This document shows, in pieces, positions 14,751 through 22,200 of a stretch of 39,334 bases of DNA; within the stretch, counting starts at the first letter, position 1; each line of letters begins with the position of its first letter. Under the pieces are notes generated by a model. The model worked only from the letters and a program-made list of their open reading frames with translations, was not told where the DNA came from and did not search any database. The position numbers and the translations under genes were made by a program. The stretch lies in assembly GCA_947600065.1 (NCBI GenBank), contig CANQFZ010000017.1, positions 1-39,334 of the forward strand, written 5' to 3'. The stretch comes from an uncultured Clostridia bacterium. GTDB lineage: Bacteria > Bacillota > Clostridia > Oscillospirales > Ruminococcaceae.

Positions 14751-15096
14751 TCAAAGCGGCCCGTCGCACGATCGCGGGGCGCGAGAGCGTCATGAGGAAA
14801 GTCCGGGCATCACAGAGCAGGATAACCGATAACGTCGGCCGAGGGCAACCTTAGGGCTAGTGCAACAGAGATATACCGCAGCGTTTGCTGTAAGGGTGGA
14901 AAGGCGAGGTAAGAGCTCACCGGGATATGCGAGAGCATATCGCCATGTAAACCCTATCCGATGCAACGCCGATTGGTGTGGGGAACAAAGCGTCTGCTCG
15001 GCGCTCCCCGCTTAAGGCGGCTAGACCTTTTCGGCAACGAAAAGGGTAGATAGATGACCGTGCACGACAGAACCCGGCTTATAGACGCACCGCTTT
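14751..15096 (+). ncRNA. rnpB: RNase P RNA, class A-like
   Basis: The conserved blocks are all present in order: GAGGAAAGTCCGGGC near the 5' end, GGGTGGAAAGGCGAGGTAAG then GAGCTCACC in the middle, and ACAGAACCCGGCTTATAGA near the 3' end. The ends pair as P1 (AAAGCGG with CCGCTTT). The length of about 346 bases and the middle block fit class A (ancestral) RNase P RNA rather than the Bacillus class B. It is the catalytic RNA for 5' maturation of tRNAs. Confidence 0.95.
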
Positions 15097-15115
15097 GCTG
15101 TCACGCAAAAAAACA

Positions 15116-15139
15116 GGGAAGGCTCTTTGGAGCCTTCCC
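15116..15139 (+). terminator. Hairpin terminator after rnpB
   Basis: GGGAAGGCTC (15116-15125) pairs perfectly with GAGCCTTCCC (15130-15139) around TTTG. The T tract that follows is weak (GTTGTTACATATTTG), so termination may be partial. Confidence 0.7.
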
Positions 15140-15171
15140 GTTGTTACATATTTGTGATTATATTCAAACGA

Positions 15172-15530
15172 TTTTTCTTTCCCGCTCAAAGGCAAATCCA
15201 TTTTCGAGGTTGTTCTCCGCTTTATACCTCTCTTAGGATTGCCGTTTCAAAGCACGGCTTTGAAACGGCAATGCGGGGAAAACTTTTGTTTTCCCCGCAC
15301 CCCAGGTTCAATGCCGCAGGCATTGAACCTGATGCGCTAATAAGTGGATTGCGGTGGCTTCGCCCCCGCGCCCCCACCGGAGAGGAAACTTTTTTGTAAA
15401 AAAGTTTCCTCTCTGGACTCTCCTTCAAAAAACTTAAATGCGCCGCCCGTTAGGTGGTGGTAATTTGAAAAGTGCTTCGCCGCCCAAAACAAATTCTAGT
15501 CTCTAACCTATAATTCCTAGCTTTTAGCCG
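15172..15530 (+). repeat. Near full-length copy of the composite intergenic repeat
   Basis: This is the best reference copy, and no gene is visible in it. The order is: lead-in (TTTCTTTCCCGCTCAAAGGC); palindrome A, TTGCCGTTTCAAAGC with GCTTTGAAACGGCAA (15239-15271); palindrome B, GGGGAAAAC with GTTTTCCCC; palindrome C, CAGGTTCAATGCC with GGCATTGAACCTG; a GC-rich stretch; palindrome D, GAGAGGAAACTTTTTT with AAAAAAGTTTCCTCTC; then CTTCAAAAAACTT, GCGCCGCCCG, and a short 7-base-unit array (CTAGTCTCTAACC). It also resembles the copies at 17.4 kb (inverted), 18.1, 38.5 (inverted) and 39.2 kb. Confidence 0.85.
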
Positions 15531-15767
15531 TCACAATCTATACGCCTTCGCCCCGTTTTCAAACGCAGTGAATATCTTTTCAAGCGTGTCCAGCGCGGTC
15601 TTTTCGTCGGGGAATGAAGCAAGTATTCTGTTTCCGTTAAGCTCGGTCGCTATTCCTGCCGAACCTACTATAGCAAACTTATCTTCTTTTTTTCCACCGT
15701 AATTCTTCGTGACAGAAAGCGTTTTGCAATCCATTATCTGATTTTTGTCCTGCGAAAAGATCAACAT
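15531..15767 (-). CDS. Small conserved protein of unknown function downstream of flotillin
   Basis: This 78-residue protein starts MLIFSQDKNQIMDCKTLSVT. I associate this opening with a widespread family of small Firmicute proteins of unknown role, with a beta-rich first half and a helix near the end (DEKTALDTLEKIFTAFENG). There is no signal or membrane helix. The ATG at 15767 is used because AAGGAG lies 8 bases upstream; the in-frame GTG 9 bases earlier is inside that site. It begins 12 bases after the flotillin stop codon, so it is almost certainly co-transcribed and may act with the flotillin. Confidence 0.75.
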   Translation of the reverse strand: MLIFSQDKNQIMDCKTLSVTKNYGGKKEDKFAIVGSAGIATELNGNRILASFPDEKTALDTLEKIFTAFENGAKAYRL

Positions 15768-15779
15768 TGTTGTCACTCC

Positions 15780-17300
15780 TTAAACATTCTGTTTCGGTTT
15801 CTCGCTGTCCGAGCGTACTTTCTTTTCAACAAATGAACTGAGCATATCTTTAATGTCAATTCCCAGACCGTCCAGAAGTCCCGAAGAAGCCTGCGTTGTT
15901 GCTTCGGTTATGTCCTTTACAAGCTTTGCGGTGTTTCCGTCGCCGTACATCGTTATCTTGTCAATGTTTTCAAGCGGCTTTGCTATCGCCTGCGCTATAG
16001 CGGGCATTTGCTCGAAATACATCTGCAACACCGCCGCTTCTTCCATTTTGCGCATTGCCTCGGCTTTTTTGTCAAGACCCTCGGCTTCTGCAAGCGCCTT
16101 TGCCCTAACCGCTTCCGCTTCTGCAAGACCTTTCGCGCGGATACCCTCGGCTTCCTGCTCCGCCGCAAAGCGCGCCGCTTCTGCCTTTGCCTTTGCCGCG
16201 GCGGCTTCGTTTTCAGCCGTCACGAGAATTGCCGCGGCTTCGTTCTTTTTAATTTCAAGCTCCGCTTCGGCGTTTCTGATGTCCTCATACTTCTTCGCGT
16301 CGGCATTTTTGGAAATAGTGTACAATTCCGCGTCAGCCTTTTGCTGTGCGGCATATTTCTGCGCTTCGGCGGTCTTTTTTACTTCGGCTTCAAGAGCACG
16401 CTCTTTTATCTCGGCTTCTTTCGCCTTTATTTCAACTTCTTTTTCCTGGCGCGCAAGGTTTGCGTTGGCAGTGGTTATCTCAATGGTCTTGCGCTGTTCT
16501 TCTTCTTGAATTTTATACGCGGCGTCGGCTTCCGCCTGCTTTATATCGGCGGCACGTTTAAGCTCGGCTTGTTTAATTTCAAGCTCGTTCTGACGCACGG
16601 CGATAGCAGTTTCACTGTCAACTTTCGCGTCGTTAGCCTTGCGGTTAGCTTCGGCTTGTGCAATTCTGATATCGCGCTCGGCTTCCGCCTTGGAGATAGC
16701 GGCTTTTTTGCGTATCTGCATGGTATTGTCGATACCCATGTCGTTTATGACGCCGTTGTCGTCTACGAAGTTCTGGACATTGAACGAAACGATTTCCAGA
16801 CCCATAGCCTTTAAGTCGGGGTCGGCGTTCTGGCGTACTTTATCGGCGAAAGCCTGGCGGTTGGAGATCATTTCCTCAAGCCGCATTTGTCCGACAATTT
16901 CACGCATATTGCCCTCGAGAACCTCGCGCGCAACGCTTGTTATGTACTGAACATTTTTGTTTAAGAAGTTCTGCTGGGCTTTTTCAATTGTCTCGGGAGC
17001 AGGGGAAATTTTAACGTTTACTACCGCGTCTATCATGATGTTGATATAATCGGCGGTAGGAACGGCCTGGGCGGTCTTTACGTCAACGGACATAAGGGCA
17101 AGCTCAAGCGTATCGCATCTTTCAAAAAACGGCAGTTTAACTGCTGCTTTACCAATAACGACCTTTGCTTTTCTGCGCAGACCGCTTATGATGAAAGCCT
17201 TATCGGGCGGGGCTTTGCGATAACCCGCCGCGAACATGATGATAATTATTACGAGCACGATCGCCGCAATAACTATCGGTGCAACAAGATTTTCGGGCAT
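15780..17300 (-). CDS. floT: Flotillin (SPFH-domain membrane scaffold protein)
   Basis: This 506-residue protein is the full length for bacterial flotillins of the YuaG/FloT type. A transmembrane helix at about 7-26 (APIVIAAIVLVIIIIMFAAG) is followed by an SPFH/PHB domain at about 28-195 (PPDKAFIISGLRRKAKVVIG; REVLEGNMREIVGQM). A long Ala/Glu/Lys-rich coiled coil spans about 200-430, and the C-terminal tail is Gly-containing. Flotillins organise ordered membrane regions and protein complexes. The start ATG has AAAGGAG 5 bases upstream and a strong promoter. Unlike Bacillus, no NfeD/YuaF-type gene is adjacent; only the small protein at 15531 follows. The symbol follows the Bacillus name and the assignment to that subtype is by resemblance. 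Confidence 0.93.
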   Translation of the reverse strand: MPENLVAPIVIAAIVLVIIIIMFAAGYRKAPPDKAFIISGLRRKAKVVIGKAAVKLPFFERCDTLELALMSVDVKTAQAVPTADYINIMIDAVVNVKISPAPETIEKAQQNFLNKNVQYITSVAREVLEGNMREIVGQMRLEEMISNRQAFADKVRQNADPDLKAMGLEIVSFNVQNFVDDNGVINDMGIDNTMQIRKKAAISKAEAERDIRIAQAEANRKANDAKVDSETAIAVRQNELEIKQAELKRAADIKQAEADAAYKIQEEEQRKTIEITTANANLARQEKEVEIKAKEAEIKERALEAEVKKTAEAQKYAAQQKADAELYTISKNADAKKYEDIRNAEAELEIKKNEAAAILVTAENEAAAAKAKAEAARFAAEQEAEGIRAKGLAEAEAVRAKALAEAEGLDKKAEAMRKMEEAAVLQMYFEQMPAIAQAIAKPLENIDKITMYGDGNTAKLVKDITEATTQASSGLLDGLGIDIKDMLSSFVEKKVRSDSEKPKQNV

Positions 17301-17363
17301 AAAAAACTCCTTTCAAAATACAGTGCATACAGGCTCAACCAATAAACCGACTGCACTATATAT

Positions 17364-17393
17364 ATTATACAACAAGTGATAGTGTCTTGTCAA
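17364..17393 (-). promoter_or_regulatory. Sigma-A promoter of the flotillin operon
   Basis: On the minus strand there is TTGACA (17388-17393), an 18-base spacer and TATAAT (17364-17369), about 64 bases ahead of the ATG. Confidence 0.82.
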
Positions 17394-17399
17394 TAGAGC

Positions 17400-17720
17400 G
17401 GTAAAATTTTTTCGAGCGGCAAAGCGCTTTCAATTTCCAAACCGCCAAACGGGCGGCGCACGAAAGTTTTTTGAAAAGGGTGTCCAGAGGGAAAAACTTT
17501 TTTGTCAAAAAAGTTTTTCCCTTTGGTCGCGGCGATAGCCGCGAAATTGCGCTAGCTAGGCGCATCAGGTTAAATGCCTGCGGCATTGAACCTGGGGTGC
17601 GGGGAAAACAAGAGTTTTCCCCAATTTCCCGTTTCAAATGCAAGCATTTGAAACGGGAAACCGCTGGAGGGGAGCGGGGGAACCGGCAGGTGCCACCGCC
17701 GTTTGGTTTATCGACAGTTA
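17400..17720 (-). repeat. Inverted copy of the composite intergenic repeat
   Basis: Reading the minus strand gives the same module order as at 15172: palindrome A with its changed form TTTCCCGTTTCAAATGC/GCATTTGAAACGGGAAA (17625-17660), B (GGGGAAAACTC/GAGTTTTCCCC region), C (CAGGTTCAATGCC / GGCATTTAACCTG with one change), GC-rich CGCGGC, D (AGGGAAAAACTTTTTT with AAAAAAGTTTTTCCCT) and the CTTTCGTGCGCCGCCCG end. The left end meets the flotillin promoter. No gene is present in 17301-18569. Confidence 0.82.
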
Positions 17721-17843
17721 TAAATGAGCGAAGCACAAAACGGGTGTGCGCGTTTAAACCAAATCAACAGATTGAAAAGCGGAAAACTTTATAATTATGC
17801 TCCTATATACTAAAGCAAGTTTATTCAAGGAAGACAACGTTAA

Positions 17844-17933
17844 GGGCGCCGCGATTTTTGCTGAGCAGAGCGAAGTGAAAATCGCGAACGGAGCGTTAGC
17901 GGAGTGAGCAGCCGTGTAAGCGGCGCGGCGCCC
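17844..17933. repeat. GC-rich cruciform-like element
   Basis: GGGCGCCGCG (17844-17853) pairs perfectly with CGCGGCGCCC (17924-17933). Inside, CGATTTT pairs with AAAATCG. The downstream 17930-17995 stretch is G-rich (GGGCGGGGGAG, TCGGGGGCG). There is no coding signal. It is unlike the other repeat modules and I cannot name it. Confidence 0.6.
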
Positions 17934-18099
17934 GTCCCCTCGGAGCGGAACGCGTTTCGGGCGGGGGAGTTAGTTTCGGGGGCGTGCGTTTGAATTGCAG
18001 CAACGAAAGAACACCGACCTACTTTTCGGAAATGCGCCTATGGGCTAACGGAAAAGACGTTAATAGAGCCTAACGCATTTGTTTCCCCGCTCTGAGGTT

Positions 18100-18430
18100 T
18101 TTCTCTACTAAAGCTCATTACCGCTCAACACTTATTTTAGGATTGCCGTTTCAAAGCACGGCTTTGAAACGGCAATCCGGGGAAAACTCTTGTTTTCCCC
18201 GCACCCCAGGTTCAATGCCGCAGGCATTTAACCTGATGCGCTAAACTGGCGTTATTTCGCGGCTTCGCCGCGACCAGAGAGGAAACTTTTTTGAAAAAAG
18301 TTTCCTCTCTGGACTCTCCTTCAAAAAACTTTCGTGCGCCCGCTCGTTTTGTGGTTTGGAAATCAAACGCTGTCCGCCGCTCAAAACAACTTTTACTGAC
18401 TACTGTACACTGCCACCCGCCGACAGGTCG
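18100..18430 (+). repeat. Composite intergenic repeat, plus-strand copy
   Basis: The order matches the 15172 copy: palindrome A (18143-18175), B, C with one mismatch (GGCATTTAACCTG), CGCGGCTTCGCCGCG, D (GAGAGGAAACTTTTTT with AAAAAAGTTTCCTCTC), the CTTTCGTGCGCCCG end, then TGACTACTGTACACTG, a fragment of the other array type. It faces the inverted copy at 17.4 kb, so the two form a large inverted pair around the 17.84 kb element. Confidence 0.82.
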
Positions 18431-18470
18431 AAAAATTTCCAAATAATTTCGATTTATACAAAAATACCTA

Positions 18471-18499
18471 TTGACGTGAGCGATTTTTTGTTATATTAT
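18471..18499 (+). promoter_or_regulatory. Sigma-A promoter of the V-ATPase operon
   Basis: TTGACG (18471-18476), 17 bases, TATTAT (18494-18499), about 70 bases ahead of the first gene. Confidence 0.75.
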
Positions 18500-18569
18500 A
18501 TAAAGTGTATAAGTGTATAAACATCAATTGGCAAAAAATTACATCCGTCATAAGAAAAGCGAGGTCGGA

Positions 18570-18878
18570 ATGAATATATTAAACGAAATAATCGCGCTCG
18601 ATAAAAAAGCCGCCGCATATGCCGAAGCCGAAATAAATTCCGAGAAAATGCGTTCGGAACAGCTGGACGGCGATCTGGCAAAAGCGCGCCGCGAAAAGAT
18701 AGATAGTGAACGCGAGAAAATTGCACAGCAAAGACAACAACAGCTGTCGACCCTTTCCGAAAAACTTTCGGGCGCGGAAAAAGAACAAAACCGCCTTAAA
18801 AAAGAGGTTTCGGATATCTTTTCCGCAAATAAGGAAAAATGGAAGAACGAGATAATTTCACGAATAACGGAGGGATAA
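18570..18878 (+). CDS. V/A-type ATPase peripheral stalk subunit G/H
   Basis: This 102-residue protein is almost entirely one charged helix (SEQLDGDLAKARREKIDSER; KIAQQRQQQLSTLSEKLSGA), as expected for the G/H (NtpF/AhpH-like) stalk subunit that pairs with subunit E to hold the catalytic head against the membrane part. Identification rests on the coiled-coil character and its place as first gene of the operon, since such stalks diverge fast. The start ATG at 18570 (MNILNEII) follows GAGGTCGGA; upstream in-frame codons have no ribosome binding site. The stop overlaps the ribosome binding site of the next gene, only 1 base before its ATG, suggesting translational coupling. Confidence 0.8.
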   Translation: MNILNEIIALDKKAAAYAEAEINSEKMRSEQLDGDLAKARREKIDSEREKIAQQRQQQLSTLSEKLSGAEKEQNRLKKEVSDIFSANKEKWKNEIISRITEG

Positions 18879-18879
18879 T

Positions 18880-19908
18880 ATGTCGTTCTCTTCAAACGCG
18901 ATACTTGCCAAATCCCGCGCTGTCTACGGGCGAAGACTGACGCATGATGATTATGCAAAATTAGCGTCAATGACGAGCGTTCCCGACGTGTGCGAATATC
19001 TAAAGCAAACGCCGAGATATGAAAAGGCGCTTTCCGACATAAATCCGAGAATGATACACCGCGGGCGGCTGGAAGCAAGGCTTAGACGCGCAATGTACAA
19101 CGTCTTTGAGAGCTTTCATATCTTCGACAGCAGAAACGGCTATTTTAGATTTATCGTGGCAAGGCTCGAAATTGAACAGATGATTTCCGCAGTAAGCGCG
19201 GTTATTTCCAAAAGCTCGGATTATTATATCGCGGCTCTGCCCGCGTTTATAAACGAACATTCCGAGGTCGACCTTCCCGCTCTGGCGAGCGCAGACAGCG
19301 TTTCCGAAGCGGCAAAAATTCTCGCAAAGTCGCAATATTGCTCGGGGAAAAAGCTTAGGAAAATGCTCCGCGAGGCTGAATCTACGGGAAAATTAAGCAT
19401 TCCCGAATTTGAAAGCGCGCTTTATTCGGAATATTATTTTGATCTCCTCGAAGCTATCGAAAAGGAATATCACGGGCGCGAGAAGAAAGAGTTTAAAACC
19501 GTTGTCCTTAAAACCATAGATATGGAAAACGTCGTGTCTTTCTGCCGCGAGGCAAGGTTTTCGGGAATGAGCGCCGAGGAATGCCGCGAAATGCTTGTGC
19601 CTTTTAAATACAGGCTCTCCGCAGACGAGATAGAGGAGCTTGCAAAAGAAAAGGACATAGAAAAGATCGCGCGGTATCTGGAGAAAAAAGGCTGTCACGG
19701 CGGCAATTCCAAGAACATTGAGCTTCTGACGGATTCGATAAATCTCAAAAGCCTTGAAAAATCAATGCGCCTGTCGCAGAGCCCCGCAGTCGTTTATTTC
19801 GCGCTGACGCAGTGCCTGTCAATTGAACTGAAAAACATCAGAACGCTTATAGAAGGCGTGCGCTACGGCTTAAGCGGTGAAGAAATAATGAAGATGCTCG
19901 TGCAATGA
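18880..19908 (+). CDS. ntpC: V/A-type ATPase subunit C (central stalk/d-type)
   Basis: This 342-residue protein fits subunit C (NtpC/AtpC), the funnel that sits on the membrane rotor ring and couples the central stalk to it. Features include YGRRLTHDDYAKLASM near the start, repeated helical segments, KEFKTVVLKTIDMENVVSFC and the C-terminal NIRTLIEGVRYGLSGEEIMK. The family is all-helical and this protein has no membrane segment. GGAGG lies 6 bases before the ATG. In the common gene order C follows E; here it precedes the I gene and is separated from it by 319 bases of repeats. Confidence 0.92.
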   Translation: MSFSSNAILAKSRAVYGRRLTHDDYAKLASMTSVPDVCEYLKQTPRYEKALSDINPRMIHRGRLEARLRRAMYNVFESFHIFDSRNGYFRFIVARLEIEQMISAVSAVISKSSDYYIAALPAFINEHSEVDLPALASADSVSEAAKILAKSQYCSGKKLRKMLREAESTGKLSIPEFESALYSEYYFDLLEAIEKEYHGREKKEFKTVVLKTIDMENVVSFCREARFSGMSAEECREMLVPFKYRLSADEIEELAKEKDIEKIARYLEKKGCHGGNSKNIELLTDSINLKSLEKSMRLSQSPAVVYFALTQCLSIELKNIRTLIEGVRYGLSGEEIMKMLVQ

Positions 19909-20135
19909 CAGTGTACAGTGTACGCATTATGCCCTTCAGGCAAAACGCTGTGTACAGTGTACAGCAAAGGTATCCGCTTTCGCGGATGAGATTTAGATTG
20001 TTTTTAGCTGGGAGGCACACGAGCAAAACTTTTACGGTTACTCTCAATAACGTTTCAGTCCGATAACAATCCAATAATGTCCGCGAAGCGGACACATTTT
20101 ACTGAATACTGTCCACTGTCCACTGTATACTGTGG
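19909..20135. repeat. Inverted CTGTACA-type arrays inside the V-ATPase operon
   Basis: The C and I genes are separated by 319 bases with no gene. The left arm is ACAGTGTACAGTGTAC (about 19909-19924), with a second array GCTGTGTAC/GTACAGC about 35 bases on and a TATCCGC/GCGGAT hairpin. The right arm is a copy of the 7.1 kb module: CGTTTCAGTCCGATAACAAT, then TGTCCGC-GAA-GCGGACA, then ATACTGTCCACTGTCCACTG. The arms are in opposite orientation. A weak TTGAAA-17-TTAAAT pair follows at 20152-20180 and might restart transcription. Confidence 0.75.
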
Positions 20136-20227
20136 TCGGCAGCAACCACTGTTGAAAGAGAATGATGTTCAAATTTAAATACAACTATTGATAGTTGATC
20201 CACACAACCAAAGGCGGTGATATAACA

Positions 20228-22183
20228 ATGGCGATCGAAAAAATGTCGCTGTGGTCTGTCGACGGCACGGAGGATAAACTCGACAAGGCTCTGGCGGCGT
20301 GCTGTGAAAGCGGGTCGTTCCAGTTTTCCTCGGGCGCGAAACAGCGCTCTGTAAACGAACAAGATCCCTATAGAGAAACGCTTTCAAAACTAATGGATCT
20401 TGTTTCAAACCTGAAACTTTCCGCAAAGAATTGCCCGTTCGACGAAGTTACGCTTGAAACGCCGGAAGAGTTCACGAAGTATTCGGACGAGCTTGTCGGG
20501 CGGTATGGAGAGCTGTCCGAGGCGCTGGCGGATATAAGCGGCAAACTCGACGAGCATAAGCGGACGGACGAATATGTAAAGCACCTTATGGGGCTTGACG
20601 TTTCGTTTAAAGAGCTTTTCTCGATGAAATACGTTAAAACACGGATAGGCAGACTTCCCGCAGACAGCGAAAAAAAGCTCGGATATTACACGAAAAAGTG
20701 CTTTGTGTTTCAGCCGTTTGAGCGAAACGGAGAGTTTGTCTACGGGGTGTATCTTGTGCCGAACGACCTCGCGGAATTTTCCGACGAGATAATGGACGCG
20801 CTGGGCTTTGAAAGAGCAAGACTGCCCGACTATATCGAGGATAACGCCGAGGACGCGGATAAAAAGCTCGGCGAGCTTATAGCGGCAGAGGAAGCGCAGA
20901 AAAAGAAGCTTGAGGAGGAGTTTTCGTATTTTATTGACAATACGAAAAAAGAGCTTCCGCCGATAATGTCAAAGCTGAAATTCAAGAGCGAATGTTTTGA
21001 GCTTAGGCAAAAGGCGATCATCTCAGCGGGAAGATTTTCCTTTTCGGGATATGCTCCGACCGCCGAAAGCAAAAGACTTTCCGAGCTTCTGAAAGAAGCG
21101 GGCGTTAGCTGCGACGAGATACCGATAGAACACAAAAACGCCTCGGACGAAGTTCCCGTGAAACTTAAAAACAACATCATAACGCGCCCGTTCGAGATGT
21201 TTATAAAAATGTACGGTCTGCCGTGTTACAGCGGATTTGACCCTACGCCGTATGTCGCGGTGACATATATGCTGATGTTCGGGATAATGTTCGGAGACGT
21301 CGGACAGGGACTTCTGATATCGCTTTTGGGGCTGATACTGACGAGGGTAACGAAAAATCCCCTGCCGCCGATTATGACAAGGCTCGGGATATTCTCCGCG
21401 TTGTTCGGCTGTGTATACGGCTCGGTATTCGGCATTGAAACGATAATAACGCCCATATACCACCGTGAAAACATCTGGCACGGAGTATGCAAACTGCTCG
21501 GTGGACTGGGAATACCCGAACACCCCGAAAACATTTTCCAGGCGGCAATGGTCGTGCTTATCTTCGCGCTGATCGTCGGAGCGATACTTATACTGATTTC
21601 GATTATTTTAAACACCGCAAAGAACTTCGGCAAGAAGAAAATAGGCGAGGCGCTTTTCTCCGTAAACGGCGTGTGCGGAGCGGTAGTATACGCCGCGCTG
21701 TTAGGCGGAGCGGGAGGCACGCTTCTGGGCGGACTGGATATGTTTAGCGTTCCGTATGTTATATGTCTTATTATCCTTCCTGCGGTATTGATTTTCCTGA
21801 AAGCTCCGCTGACTTCCCTCATTGAACACAGGAAAACGGAGTTCAGCATAGCCGAGGCGTTTATTGACATCTTAGAAGGAGCAATTACGTTTTTGTCAAA
21901 TACCATGAGCTATCTGAGAATAGGCGGGTTCGTCCTTTCGCATGCGGGATTTATGCTCGTCGTTTCACAGCTCGCGGGAACGGCAGACCCGAACGCGCCC
22001 GTTACTGTCGGAACGGTAATAACCTATATCATCGGAAATCTTCTGGTTATGGGAATAGAAGGTCTGCTTTCGGGGATACAAGTCCTCAGACTTGAATTTT
22101 ACGAGGTTTTCAGCCGTTTCTACGACGGAAACGGAAAAGTTTTCGAGCCTGTGTCGCTTGACGTTAATTTAGAACAAATTTAA
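20228..22183 (+). CDS. ntpI: V/A-type ATPase membrane subunit I (a-type)
   Basis: This 651-residue protein is the stator membrane subunit forming the ion half-channels. It has a long N-terminal cytoplasmic part with coiled coils (to about residue 330), then about seven or eight membrane helices, with the conserved FGIMFGDVGQG and FGCVYGSVFG segments. Near the end are NTMSYLRIGGFVLSHAG and LRLEFYEVFSRFYDGNGKVF, carrying the arginine-containing helix needed for ion transfer. The ATG at 20228 has AGGCGGTGA upstream. It is followed after 17 bases by the K subunit. Confidence 0.95.
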   Translation: MAIEKMSLWSVDGTEDKLDKALAACCESGSFQFSSGAKQRSVNEQDPYRETLSKLMDLVSNLKLSAKNCPFDEVTLETPEEFTKYSDELVGRYGELSEALADISGKLDEHKRTDEYVKHLMGLDVSFKELFSMKYVKTRIGRLPADSEKKLGYYTKKCFVFQPFERNGEFVYGVYLVPNDLAEFSDEIMDALGFERARLPDYIEDNAEDADKKLGELIAAEEAQKKKLEEEFSYFIDNTKKELPPIMSKLKFKSECFELRQKAIISAGRFSFSGYAPTAESKRLSELLKEAGVSCDEIPIEHKNASDEVPVKLKNNIITRPFEMFIKMYGLPCYSGFDPTPYVAVTYMLMFGIMFGDVGQGLLISLLGLILTRVTKNPLPPIMTRLGIFSALFGCVYGSVFGIETIITPIYHRENIWHGVCKLLGGLGIPEHPENIFQAAMVVLIFALIVGAILILISIILNTAKNFGKKKIGEALFSVNGVCGAVVYAALLGGAGGTLLGGLDMFSVPYVICLIILPAVLIFLKAPLTSLIEHRKTEFSIAEAFIDILEGAITFLSNTMSYLRIGGFVLSHAGFMLVVSQLAGTADPNAPVTVGTVITYIIGNLLVMGIEGLLSGIQVLRLEFYEVFSRFYDGNGKVFEPVSLDVNLEQI

Positions 22184-22200
22184 TTTCGGAGGAATTTATT

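Noticed and set aside
16008-16814. 268-codon plus-strand open frame over the flotillin gene
   Set aside because: The flotillin coiled coil on the other strand is rich in Ala/Glu/Lys codons, which leaves the reverse strand free of stops. The reading is Phe-rich with no family match, and flotillin is certain.
17400-18430. Insertion sequence suggested by the large inverted pair
   Set aside because: No transposase frame lies between or near the arms, and the arms belong to a family found in many gaps.
15222-18442. Short open frames at 15.13-15.43, 17.37-17.79 and 18.21-18.44 kb with Arg/Cys-rich products
   Set aside because: They lie within hairpin repeats, resemble each other only because the repeats do, and lack ribosome sites. 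Treated as non-coding.
21226-21906. 226-codon minus-strand frame over the ntpI gene
   Set aside because: Shadow of ntpI; no start-site signal and low-complexity Ser/Ile content.
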